A model generated the notes under the pieces. That model was not told the origin of the DNA. It searched no databases and worked only from the letters and a program-made list of their open reading frames with translations. A stretch of DNA of 64,000 nt, taken from positions 11,003,379 through 11,067,378 of the forward strand of contig NC_086184.1 in NCBI RefSeq assembly GCF_023053635.1, given 5' to 3'. A program made the translations under genes and the position numbers. This document shows positions 10,560-22,100 of this stretch, piece by piece. The DNA comes from Elgaria multicarinata webbii (lineage: Eukaryota > Chordata > Lepidosauria > Squamata > Anguidae). The stretch's first letter is position 1, and every line of letters begins with the position of its first letter.

Positions 10560-10870
10560 GCGAGGGGAAGGGAGTAAGGAGAACTTGTAGCCAGCCACCG
10601 TTCAGAGCTGCGGCCCCAACTATTCAGCAAAGCCTGTGTTTCCCCCCCCTTCCATGCACCGACGTTAGCTCTCGAACTTCCTTCACATCAACGAAACCAC
10701 CGCCTCTTTCCATTGGACAGTTTCCATCCCACACCGCCTACTATTCAGCAAGCCTCGCCTTTATTGGGCAGCCTGTCTTCAGGGCAAGAAGCCGAGGAAG
10801 ACAGGTCAAAGGAAAGGGCAAAACATTAGCGCATGCGTATCTGGGAAACTGTTGCAAGGAAACCCAAGTG
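10560..10870 (-). promoter_or_regulatory. CNEP1R1: CNEP1R1 promoter region
   Basis: GC-richer than its surroundings and just upstream of the CNEP1R1 start. Two ATTGG motifs (about 10712-10716 and 10763-10767) are CCAAT boxes read in the gene's direction. At 10829-10837 GCGCATGCG matches an NRF1 site. At about 10850-10863 GTTGCAAGGAAAC resembles an RFX X-box with a one-base-shorter spacer. Factor names are motif inference. Confidence 0.65.
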
Positions 10871-11321
10871 GTTATGCTCCTCCTGTCTCTGCAGAAGCCT
10901 GGCTGACAATAGATAATTAACTGATTAGCGTTTGATTGAAGATTGCTATTCAATATAAATATTTCCAGGGCAGTTGACAAAATAATGGCAAGAAACAAAA
11001 TGATAAAAGATCACATAAGCACATCAGTATGTTTTTATTCTTATTAGCCAACATTGCTTGTGAAAGAGACAGCAGGAGTGAAACCACTTGGATTTCTTTG
11101 CATTGTGGGTTATTTATCATCCTTGTTATTATTTGAAAAATGTATTCCATAATGTTAAAAAAAAACAGCTGCTGTACAAGAACACAACACAGACCCTGCT
11201 AGCTCTCGTTAGAAGTAGGCCTGTATCTTTAGTATAAACAGAAGTTTGGGGTCTACTTATTTATCTCAAGACTACCTTTATGAAGTTTGTTGTGTCAAAC
11301 TGAGGTATTTGGTAGCTTTAC

Positions 11322-11436
11322 GGCACTCTTCCCCAACTTGTGTGCTCCAGATGTGGACTACAACTTCCAGCATCCCCAGTCAGCTTGTTGGGAGTTAAAA
11401 CCCAACACATCTGGAAGGCACCAAGTTGGGGAAAGC
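11322..11436. repeat. foldback MITE-like repeat (CCCCAAC...GTTGGGG family)
   Basis: Left arm TTCCCCAACTTGTGTGCTCC and right arm ending GGCACCAAGTTGGGGAA are inverted copies; GGACTACAACTTCCAGCA lies inside. Same family as 33610-33700 and partial copies at 6145-6230, 48700-48800 and 49510-49600. Confidence 0.65.
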
Positions 11437-11859
11437 TTATTTAGTGGGAAATTAGTGCATTTTCCATTTTTAAATTGGACTTTCAATTGGAGATTGAACT
11501 TTGGTTCCTAGTTCCCCATTTGATATAAAGGCCTACGGACAGTCTGAATGAAGACTTGGGGTTCATAATAGAAGCCTACACTCACAAAATACCATTTGAA
11601 CCATATATCCCAGAATAGTCTTCCATCTTCTAAAGACCCCTGTAAAAAGAAAAAAGATGTGCAGAGAATATGATCACAGCATGATCACATGCACTTACTT
11701 GAGTAAGCAGCATTGAACCTAGATGGATGTCTGAGAAAAATATGCATAGGTTTGCATCCCATGATTTGAACCGCTGCGTGCCACAAAATTCTTTTCTATC
11801 ACAAGCATAGCACACAAAAGAGCTCATGGACATGCCATCTCCCAGCATTATGGATATAG

Positions 11860-12010
11860 GATTTTTATTTATTTATTATTTATTTATTACATTTTTATGC
11901 TGCCCAATAGCCGAAGCTCTCTGGGCGGTTCACAAAAATTAAAACCATTAGGAACATAATAAAACATCCAACAAGCTAAAAACCCAAATACAAAATACAA
12001 TATAAATGCT
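11860..12010 (-). mobile_element. L2-type LINE 3' tail (GCCCAGAGAGC family), minus strand
   Basis: Reads inverted: TTTATT repeats, then TGCTGCCCAATAGCCGAAGC, CTCTGGGCGGTTCACAAAAA and AT-rich 3' UTR. The same tail in plus orientation is seen at 42430-42520. 5'-truncated. Confidence 0.75.
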
Positions 12011-12145
12011 GCAAGGCTGCAATTCTATATACACATTGGGACCAAGTCCCATTGAACTCAGTGAAGCCTAGTAGACATGCATACGGTGTTTCCAAGTGAA
12101 ACACAATGGAATTTTCTGTCCTTGTTTACTCAGGAGTCCATCCAC
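12004..12145. repeat. dispersed repeat with inverted AAGTCCCATTG / CAATGGGACTT core
   Basis: Contains AAGTCCCATTGAACTCAGTG and, inverted, GAGTTCAATGGGACTTACAC. Fragments of the same family: 95-170, 44405-44500 and 55325-55415 (there with GCATGCATAGGATTCAAGC). Its class is not clear. Confidence 0.5.
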
Positions 12146-12198
12146 TGAGTTCAATGGGACTTACACCACCCACCCAGGAAGCACGAATATAATCGGCG

Positions 12199-12533
12199 TA
12201 GGGTGACCATATGAAAAGGAGGACAGGGCTCCTGTATCTTTAACAGATGTATTGAAAAGGGCATTTCAGCAGGTATCATTTGTATATATGGAGAACCTGG
12301 GGAAATTTCCTCTTCATCACAACAGTTAAAGCTGCAGGTGCCCTGCCTTCTTTTAAATCTGGTCACAGTATAGCTGCAGTATAGCTCCTGCAGCTTTAAT
12401 TGTTGTGATGAAGAAATTTCACCAGGTGTGCCATACATACAAATGACACCTGCTGAAATTCCCTTTTCTATGCAACTGTTAAAGATACAGGAGCCCTGTC
12501 CTCCTTTTCATATGGTCACCCTAAATCGGCGTC
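12199..12533. mobile_element. hAT-type MITE with perfect 8-bp target duplication
   Basis: A 335-bp element beginning TAGGGTGACCATATGAAAAG and ending with its inverse. The inverted ends run about 48 bp (through GGACAGGGCTCCTGTATCTT), and inner parts are also partly inverted. AATCGGCG stands immediately on both sides (12191-12198 and 12534-12541), the 8-bp duplication typical of hAT transposons. No transposase is encoded. Sits between the two gene promoters. Confidence 0.88.
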
Positions 12534-12629
12534 CTGCAGCCTAATCCTATACGTATTTATCCCACCAGGGACACCCCCCCCCCCACACACACACTTTATA
12601 TTCAGTGGTGTTTATATGCAATTAAGTGT

Positions 12630-13043
12630 GCCTTGGACGCAATCCAGGCCTGGCCGCCGCCGCAAACCAGGCCTGGCGTGGAAGGCCGCGCCATTGCCAT
12701 GGAAACCAAGTAGGCCGCACTAGGCCGCGCTCGCCTTTCCCTCGCCGAGGCGCCTGTGGCTTAGTCTCGCTCTGCCTTGGCGTTGGGGGCGCTGTACGAG
12801 GCGGCCGCCTCTCGCTTTCGCCGTCAGATAGACAGCCGTAGGATGCTCCGTCGCGGCCGCCCGCGGAAGAGGAGGAGTCGGGGATGGGCGGTAGCGTGTT
12901 TGTCTTCGATTCACACAGCCGCCGTTGTCGTCGTTCCCCCGCGGTCTTCACCGGGTTGTAGTCGCTTCGGACAGGAGAAGGGGAGAGAGGAAAAAGCCGA
13001 GATTGTTGGGGTGGGGAAGGAAGATCCTTGAAGCTCTGAAGGA
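12630..13043 (+). promoter_or_regulatory. CpG island, promoter and non-coding exon 1 of the NCOA5-like gene
   Basis: Dense in CG dinucleotides and GC-rich, unlike the surrounding AT-rich DNA. Two copies of the palindrome CCAGGCCTGG lie at about 12643-12680. ATTGCCATGGAAACC near 12693 matches an RFX X-box. A good donor GTGAGTTGG follows position 13043 and could end a 5' untranslated exon that splices to the start-codon exon at about 14401. The transcription start is not determined. Confidence 0.75.
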
Positions 13044-13317
13044 GTGAGTTGGGGCTGGATTCCTTCTGGGAGGGGGGCACCAAAGTGTCACCGGGGGTGG
13101 TGTGTATATGTGTGTGAGAAAGAGATCCGTGAGAGAAAGACTCGAGGAGGGGGTTTGGCGTCCCGCCATTTCATTCTTTTCCTTATAGATTTATTTCGCA
13201 AAGAAAAATCTGTTTCTGATTATTTATATATGGGGGGGGGGGTCTGGGCTTATTGTGTATTTTCCCCGCAAAGAGCTCAGGGTGGCTTTCTTGGTTGTTT
13301 CCTCCCCCACCCGATGT

Positions 13318-13465
13318 GATCTTCACAATAACCCTGTGAGGTAGGGCAGGCTGAGAGATGGTGACTGGCCCAGGGTCACTCAGTGAGCTAAGTGGCTCAG
13401 TGAAGATTTGAACCTGGGTCTCCTTGGTCCTAGTTTGGCGCTGTAACCTTTAGCCACATTGGTTG
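13318..13465 (-). mobile_element. tRNA-derived SINE, minus strand
   Basis: Inverted copy of the family seen at 18136-18300: CCCTGTGAGGTAGG, then CCAGGGTCACTCAGTGAGCT, GATTTGAACCTGGGTCTCC (inverted B box) and AGTTTGGCGCTGTAACCTTT. Lies in intron 1 of the NCOA5-like gene. Confidence 0.75.
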
Positions 13466-14409
13466 ATTATGAATATGTAGTGTGTGGGTGGATGTAGATA
13501 AATATATATATAAAAAGAGGAACTGCAACAAAAGCTATTAAAATGTATTGCTATTTTTATTCTGTTCTGCTTTGCATTTTTCTGTGTTGCAATTATGATT
13601 GAAGATTGTATCCAAATTGTTGGCCTTTTTGAAACATTTTCCTTTCTCTTTATCCCAATATTGGCCAACGTTTTTCTCCCCCAACGATTCTAACCCCAAA
13701 CAACAAAAGGGTCCCATTAGTTACTGGGGCAGGCTCAGTTGGAGGAACTGGAAGGGAATATGGAGTTACGGAATTGGGTCCATTGGCATCCTTTGGGACT
13801 AGGCAGATCTCTAACAGAAAGTATGTGTTTTTAGGCTAAAAAGATCACTGTGGCTTTTACATGGCAGGTTGTCTTCTTCTTCCCCAATATTGCCTTTTTT
13901 AAGTCTAGGCTGCGTTTCACTCCTTTGCTTTAGCAAAACATCTCCAAAACCTTCCCCACCATTTTGATCCATATTTTCAATGCTTTTGTTTTTCCCCACA
14001 ACATATATAATCATGTTGAACTGGAAACCTGTAATTATATGTTGCACTTTGCTAGGCAGATGTTCCCCAGAGAGGGAGAATGAGCATGCAACCTTTCTAC
14101 CCTGCTGTGATGGAAACCGTGGGGTGTTGGTCTATACTGGATATATAAAATCATTGGGGTAGAAGACATGAAAAAATTATGTCCACTGCTCACCCACTTA
14201 CAGTGGGATAGCTCCTATCCAAGAATATCTCGCGTAAGGTATTGTTGTTCCTGAGCAGAGAGAAAGGTAGTTCTGAATAAATGAAGCAAGTTGCAAACCA
14301 CAGGGGAATGCAGAAATAAATAAACGTTGATGAAATAACTTACAGTACGAATGTTTTTAAAACTTAATTGTAAGAAAATTATAGCTTTTTTTCTATTTAG
14401 AAATTAAAA

Positions 14410-14468
14410 ATGTCTTCATGGGTCAAAGTAAACACAGACCAAGCACAAACACCTGATCCCGAAAAGAG
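14410..14468 (+). CDS. NCOA5-like exon 2 (first coding exon)
   Basis: Acceptor TTTTCTATTTAG at 14400, then nine untranslated bases and ATG. Encodes MSSWVKVNTDQAQTPDPEK plus two bases. Donor GTAAAAAC. The ATG is the first in the exon and gives a frame that stays open into exon 3. Confidence 0.72.
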
Positions 14469-17400
14469 GTAAAAACAAAAATTAATTTTCTGTGTGTGTT
14501 TTACAGTTTGTCTGTTTGTTTTTAAAAGAATTGGTTAGAATTTTCATAATCCTGGGAGCTGGCTTAACATTGTTATACAAATACTTCCACTTTAGAGGGT
14601 TCGTAAAACGCTCTTAATTCTTTTTCCAATGTAATGATCATTTCATTTTAATGGTAATGCAGTTTATGCTTTTTTGATGCTCATCTAAATAGGTTGAAGT
14701 TTGTGTTTAATAGTACAGGAGATAATCCCATTGACGTCATTGAGAGTTCTGTGAATAGATGTAAGCACAAATGTAAATCTTTTAAAAATTGGTCACTTTC
14801 TAATGTGCATTAGAAATGACTTTCTCCCCCACCCCCTTATTAATGTTAGTGTCCACATTTATATATAATGGTAAACCCAAATTCCTGGCTAATCCTGATT
14901 TAGTGTGACCAAGTTGTGTATTTGTTATTCCCGCTCTTGTGACCATATAAACAAGCCAGGAAACAATAGCTGCATATTATACCTGAGGACAGAATCCTGA
15001 TTTGTTGCTTCCAAACAAACCAGGTTTCATAAGCCATCAACAAACCATAGCTTGTGATCCCGGCTTGCTTTGGAACTCTTGCTGACAGACTCCATGGTTG
15101 CTGCCATTTTTTTTGGGTTGTTTTTTTTTGCTGAAATGAAGATGAAAACCCATGAGGATCTTGCAGGAGGTGGTTAGCAGGCATGGGTAGTCTCCTCACA
15201 TTTTTGAGTGATCCATGGTGGGTTAGCATGTCGTCTGAACAGGCCCTTGGAGTTTCCAGCCAGACAGTAAAGTGGGTGTTTCCATCCAGTGACGAGGGAA
15301 ATGCAAGATAGTAGGGGAGCACTGATGTCCATTTTGTGGCATGATCAATTGCCATGATGACTGATTCCCCATGTAGATGCTGCACAGTGAGATTATGAAC
15401 AACCACCATACAGTTTTAGGTCTACTACAGCTGTGCTATCTCCTACAATTAAATGGGAAAAGTAAGGCAAGTGAGCTTTTAAAAATTAGACCCAGTTCCT
15501 GAAACAAGTTCTTGGTGTGGAGGAACAATACTTGTAGAATTTGATTTACTGAAGAATAGCAATGACCTTCATTCCATTAATGGAACTAAAAATAGCATTC
15601 TCAGCTAGTTGTTAGCAACTGGTGTGTTGTAAGGTATCTTGATAGGTTAAGATAGATCCTCATAAGTAGGCCCCTTAAGCGTATTCCTTATCTGGAAAAG
15701 TAGCTCCCTTTTGCTTGCCTTGCCTTGATCTTTGGCAGTTATTGCTGCAGCATATTCCTTGGCACTGTTGGTTGTTCTTGGGGATCCTACTTTGTTTTCT
15801 AGTTGCTTCAGTACTCCAGTTAGTACATATCAAAAGTGTGGCTTGGTAGGGCACTTTTGCACCAAGAATGACTTGAAGAGAAACTTTGCTTAGAGTAAAA
15901 GGTTGAAGTTGAATGCTTTATTTAGTACCATTAAAATGTTGGTGACTGTAATGATCATGGACCTTTTTGGCTCCTGGGACCTTATACTTCTTTGCACATT
16001 TAGAGGGGCTTCTGCTTCAGATCTGTGAAGGGTTCATTCAACATGCTTTTCATGTTCTAAGTTAAACCATCTCTTCATCAGCAGAACTGAATGTGTGTTT
16101 TTTATCTGTACTTTAGAAATAGTTAACAGCAAATGAAGCACAACCAAGCAGCTGTCATCCTTATGCTGCCTGTGGTACTTGACAGATCATTCCTTGACTG
16201 TACATCTGTCAGCCTGTTTTTTGATGGCCTTCTCTATACCTGTGCGGACTTCAAGCCTTGCAGCTTAAGCAAATCTGTGTAGAGTAGCTAGATTGTTTAG
16301 ACTCATCTGGAAGGGGGGGAAGAAAAGGTGGTGGCACTTCCCTACCTATTATTATATGACTTTAAAATACTACGTTGTATTTGATTTGAAGGAATTGAGT
16401 GATAACTCATTGGCAGGAGTAGCATCCTGCAATTTCCTTAATCATCATTTCTCCAGCCTCTTATTCTCTCTCCATGTATAATGCAGTATAACTTGCTAAA
16501 AAGAATTCTTTATTACAGATGCAATCCTATGCATGTTTAGGCAGAAAAAAATTCTACAACACCCAGCATTTCTATAGTTGCTTTGCTTTTCAATGGTCTT
16601 CTGACGTTTCATACATTTACTGAGAAATTCTAAGGGCTTGGAGCACTGTCAGCTGAGTGTTCCAATACTGGAAGCTCCATCCTGTCTGCAGTGCAGGAGA
16701 AATGGTGGAGACATTTTTTTGCCTCTCTGTCCTCCAAAAGGAAAATTTTATTTATTTATTTATTTATTTCATTTATATCCTGCCTTTTTTCCTCCAAGGG
16801 ACCCAAGGCGGCATACATAATCCTTCTCCTCTAGTCAGGGCTAAGAGCCAGTCTAACTTTCCCTATGCAATGGAGGCATGGTTGGGGGCTGGGATAGCCC
16901 TCAGATCCTCATTCACTCCCTGCTCACCATCACCACCTCGACATTCCCATTTCTCCCTCTCTACAAGGTTAGAGTCCCAACTTCATAGAGGAAACCACCA
17001 CGGAAACCTCTGCAGTGGCTGGGAGGAGCCAGGAGTGCAGCTTTATTATTATTATTATTATTATTATTTATTTATATAGCACCATCGATGTACATGGTGC
17101 TGTACAGATAACACAGTAAATAGCAAGACCCTGCCGCATAGGCTTACAATCTAATAAAGTTGTAGTATTACAACTGTAGCTTCAACGATGTAAAATACCC
17201 TCCGAGGTTGGAGCTCTGTCTAAAACCTCAGAGGATTTTTCTGAATAGTCCTATGGCCCCTGGGACTATGTCTAGGGACCATAGAATTACTTACTTAAAT
17301 AATGCCATTTTTCTCTGAATAAACAGATGCATTATAAAGGAAATTTCTCTAAGGATTTCTTTAGTAAAGAGATCAACATTTAGTATGTCTTCGGTTAGGT

Positions 17401-19135
17401 CTACCTGAAAAGCTTCTGGAGGGCTTTCATAGACCAGTTTTATCTAGTGTAGGAAAAACTACCTTTCCTTCCCCCCCCCCCCCAAAGTGCATCAGAATAT
17501 TACCTACTTTATCTTACTTTTGACATGCCAATATACATAAGCTGTATTTCGGAGTAATATGCCATAGACGAAAGATATCAAAGTAGACTAATGGGTGAAT
17601 TTGTACGCATAGGTTTGCTGAGAGACATACAGATAATATCTGGCTTCTGTTCCACTGTATGTACCATGTAGCTTCTTGTTCTATCCTTTCTGCGTCGTGT
17701 GATTGTATAAGGCATGTGTGTTCAGAGAAAATCTGTACCTTTTACTATAGCATTGATATAATGACTCCTGTTTGCAGTGTAACTTCTGCATAAGTTAACC
17801 TGAACTCTTTTTGTCATTTTGGGTCCAGGCATAGACCCGGGTGGATTCCACGACTTCTGGAGTAAGTAATCCACAATGCATGTGTTTAAATTCTTAAATA
17901 GCATTTTTAAGAAAAACACTTCAAGCACTTTTTAAGACTTATTTGATGAGCAAGAAAGTTCCTTTATTTCAGTTGTGTGTGTGTTCTCTGAACAATAGTA
18001 GCTCAAGGTGTGTTTTCCTTCCTTGTTTCTCTTAAGTTACGCTAATGTGATTTTCTTTCAAAAGTGATCCTTTTGCTTAGTGACAGGACAGGCACAATGT
18101 TCATAAGTTTTCACAGTGTATTTCAAGATTATGCTCCAGTGTGGTGTGGTGGCTAGAGTGTTGGACTAGGAGTCAGGAGATCCGGGTTCTAATCCCCACT
18201 CAGCCATGGAAGCTCACTGGGTGACTTTGGGCCAGTCACAGATTCTCAGCCTACACCAAACTAGGGTTTCATGGGAACATGATGAGCCCGTTCATGGCAA
18301 CCTCTCCTTATTCTCCATCTGCCTTGGGGCAAGAACAAGTGAATTAGGTTTTTTCTATGATTCTCTATTCTTGCATTTGTCATTTTCAGTCAGTCAGTTG
18401 CTTAGCCTAATGATTTTCATGTAAGTCATCTTTGTGTGGAAGTAGTATTGTATTCCTTACTGGAATGTATGCTTCCTGGTTAGTCTGTCTACATCTTCAA
18501 TTTTCAGAGTGAGAATGTATTTCTGTGAATACTTCTCAATGGCTAGCAGCTAGAAGTGGTTGAGGAAGCAACCAGCTAGTGGGAATACTGGTGAACAACT
18601 GAGCCTAAAAGAAGGTGGCACTAACTTATTTGTAGCAGTCCCACATTTGGGAGTGTAATGCCCTCAGTGTAAAGCCTTCTGAAAAGCTTCTGGCAGAGTT
18701 GGGAAGTGCTTAGCCTTCTTGTTGACTAGACATGATTACATTAAAAGCAAAGCTAAAGGATGGTTCTCGTTCCTCTCTGGACCAGGTCTCTTCTGTTTGC
18801 TACAGAAAGCATCAGCAGAAGGAACGTCTATAAAGAGGTCCTTTCAGGGATGAGTTTGACTTCTGAAGTGTTTCGTTTCAGGCAATGGTGTTGGGTAACC
18901 ATCCTTATGTGGTGTATCCCTTTGTTCCAACTCTTAAAGGAACTTGCTGGAACCAGGGTAGGAAAGGGACAGAAGATCTTATTCTCTGTGCTGGCATGAT
19001 TTGCGAAGCAGAAATCACTGTCCTTGATGTCCTCCGTCAGTGTCTTGCCAGATAAGAGAGAAAGTTTCAAGCCCCATTCTGCACTATCTGAAGTAGGATT
19101 CAGAATTCCATGGGGAAAATTCCTCATCCTCCTCA

Positions 19136-19189
<54 letters not shown>

Positions 19190-22100
19190 TATAGCACCAT
19201 CAATGTACATGGTGCTGTACAGAGTAAAGTTTTACTATAACCAAATGATTCTTCTGACACTCCTTATCTTGTATTTCTTGCTCCTTTCAGCATAAATCCT
19301 TACAAATCCTTTCAGAAGAGCTCTTACTCGCCTCCAGATGGTTATTCAAAGGACTATGAAGATGCTAACAGGTTAGAAGGGTTTAACGATGGATTGAACC
19401 TAAATGTGCATGAGATATTTATTCTCTCCAACTGGAACGTAACTGATGACCTCAAGCCCTCTTTTTGGCATAACCGTTGCATCCCAAAGCCAGCCCATGT
19501 GACTCTTGCAACTAAAGGTGGTTTTTGGCATGCATTAATTCCATTAGAATCTGTGGCCTTTGTGTATAGTGCTCAGTATTACTCAGACAAAACACGGTTT
19601 CTCATGCTGAAATTGCCCTATACTTCAGAGCTCAGTGGGTAGAGTATGTGATTTGGTTAGAGGTCATGTGAAAAAACTCTAACTGAGACACTAGAAAGCC
19701 ACTGCCAGACAGTGTAGACAGTATTGAGCCCAATAGTAAATAGTCTGCCATGGTAGAAGACAGCTTCCTATATTTCTACATTCTATTTAGTGATTTACTT
19801 TCAGTTTAGAAAGTTTGCAAATGCTTTACCAGAATTTATGGACCAAATCTCCTAAACAAATCGAAATAATCAGGGAAAAAAAACAGCACCACATGTATAT
19901 GTACACAAACACTGATACCTAACAATACATTCCCATATGATTTATATCTTTTTTATTTTACACCTTCACATGAATAATTTCTGCTTCCGATTTAAAGTCA
20001 AATTAACAACCCTAACAGCCACACATCCCACCATCCCATTGTCTCCTTACATTCAGCTTTAACATTTCCCTGATGTCAGCGCTTCCCTAGATTTATTTAT
20101 TTATTTATCATATTTATATCCCGCTCCTCAGCCAAAAAAGGCTCTCGGAGTGGCTTACACTTAGCAAAAAAGACAGTCCCTGCCCTCAGGCTTACAGTCT
20201 AATAAAGACATGACACACAAGGAAAAGGAGTTCAGGAGGGAAGAGGTAAAGAGAGAGAGAAATTAAGTGGACTGGGGAAAGGGCTGATGGGATTGTCCTG
20301 CTCCCGAAGGAGGAGAGTCCAACTAGAGCAGGCCCCGATGTTTCCTCGGCCTGCTCCTGTCCCCTCGGTCCTTCTTATTCCCCACAGGACCAAGATGGCA
20401 GTTTGCCCTGTGGGGGTGGGGGAAGAGTCCAACAGGAGCAGGCCCCGATGTTTCCTCGGCCTGCTCCTGTCCCCTCGGTCTTTCTTCTTCCCCACAGGAC
20501 CAAGATGGCAGTTTGCCCTGTGGGGGTGGGGGAGGAGTCCAACAGGAGCAGGCCCCGATGTTTCCTCGGCCTGCTCCTGTCCCCTCGGTCTTTCTTCTTC
20601 CCCACAGGACCAAGATGGCAGTTTGCCCTGTGGGGGTGGGGGAAGAGTCCCAACAGGAGCAGGCCCCGATGTTTCCTCGGCCTGCTCCTGTGATTATGCA
20701 TCAAGGCTCACTCCCACCTACCAACCCCTGTACACAGATAATAAGATGATGTATGGTAGAGATTCCCCTTAAATGTGTATGTATGAGAAATTTGTTTCAG
20801 TTCATTTTTGATCAGGACTCAGATGCAATCTGCTGCCGAAGTCCATTCATTCCCAGTCTTGCAATGTGATTCACAGACACACACCCCCAAAGAAATATGT
20901 TCAACAGCCATCCATATATTTGAAAAATGCACATTTTTGAAAAATGCGCACAAACACACTTTAATCAATTTGAGGAGGTACGTGCATTTCAAAAATGCAC
21001 ACAGTTGATGCATATATTTGGAAAAATACACATGGATTTTCATGTAAAAAGCAGAGAGAGAGGAAAGCTTGCAGTCTGATATGAACTTGAGTCGGAATGA
21101 GATTCGAGATTGAAAGTTTTGCTAATTTGAACATGATTAAATGGCAGAAAAAATGTTTTAATCTACCTGATTTGTTCATGCTTAGCTTTGAAGAACTCTT
21201 TGGACAGCAGTATCATCCATCAACAGGGAATGAAGATAACTTTGAGAGATATCAATATTCTCAAAAAGGTAAGATGTTTTCTCTTGTGGCTCGTGATTAA
21301 GTAGCAGTCGGCAGCACACACACACACACACCGCCCCAGCATCATTTCGGTTTTGCTTCTTAGTCTTAGCAAAGAAAGGGAGTAATGCACTTCAACATTT
21401 TTGGATATTTCGTTAGATGATGACTATACCAAGGATGTTCATCGGGACAAGCTGTACTTGCAGTTTTACCAGCAGATAGAGAAGGAATACGACAAAGACA
21501 GACCTTCAGACTGTGTCATTGTTTCCATCAGCAAGGATCAAGCGTGAGTCTATTTATTTATTTTTAAAAAGGTGCACTTAAGGATTTTAGCTGAGCTTTG
21601 AACTAACAATGTTTAATTTCACCTTTTAACAAATAAAAGTAGTGAATGTTTTTAGGGTTTTTGTGCAAACCTCTTATGGTTATGTGTGTCTAATGCCCAC
21701 ACTACACATGACAGCAGCAGACCTGTGTCTTTAAATTTGCGTGTGTCTCATTCATATATACAGCAGGTATGGGGTTGTGCTCAGTCATCATAATGTGTGA
21801 AATTGAAGCTCACTTCTCCTTTTGGAGCCTACCTGGGTGACGTACCTAGATGGATGCAGTAGAGATAAAAGTAGCAGGTGGGAGGAGGATTCAGCATCCG
21901 CCACCCACACTTTACCTTCAGCCCTTTAACTGGACCCACACCCACTGTTTTACATATGAATGGGAGTGACCTCCATTTTAAAGATGTGGGTTTACCACTG
22001 GCTAGTGTAGTTTGGACCTCAGTCCTGTAACTCTTGCAGGATTTCAGCTATTCATTTTAATTATTATCAGACTGGAAGGTGTTGTTTTTTTTTAAAAAAA

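Larger units (their letters stand above)
14761..17828 (+). other. NCOA5-like intron 3
   Basis: No exon seen. Holds an AACCATG-type repeat at about 14880-15400, half of the ATGCATGTTTAG foldback repeat at 16518-16575 and LINE tails at 16745-16830 and 17043-17165. A 169-codon minus-strand frame at 14900-15409 has no recognisable domain and falls in repeat sequence. Confidence 0.6.

Noticed and set aside
10367-10906. 179-codon plus-strand frame
   Set aside because: It lies across the CNEP1R1 first exon and promoter on the opposite strand and shows no domain; explained by GC-rich promoter sequence.
12622-13319. Frames of 64-153 codons around the CpG island
   Set aside because: GC-rich DNA has few stops. 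Arg/Pro-rich composition, no splice support and no domain. The island is better read as promoter and 5' untranslated exon.
14900-15409. 169-codon minus-strand frame as a gene
   Set aside because: No recognisable domain, lies inside an NCOA5-like intron and overlaps the AACCATG repeat.
18140-18210. Possible tRNA gene from A and B boxes
   Set aside because: The boxes belong to a SINE: no cloverleaf can be drawn, and the SINE body follows. Inverted and plus copies elsewhere share it.
18760-18999. Candidate extra exon of the NCOA5-like gene between exons 4 and 5
   Set aside because: A piece after TTTGCTACAG could be read in phase, but its donor is GTCCTT and the exit phase is 0, so it does not repair the exon 4/5 frame.
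20290-20695. CRISPR-like regular repeats
   Set aside because: Repeats are contiguous with no unique spacers, and the genome is plainly vertebrate.
20232-20772. Overlapping frames of 78-161 codons on both strands
   Set aside because: Products of the 110-bp minisatellite; the repeated peptides reflect the tandem DNA, and a period not divisible by three rotates the frames.
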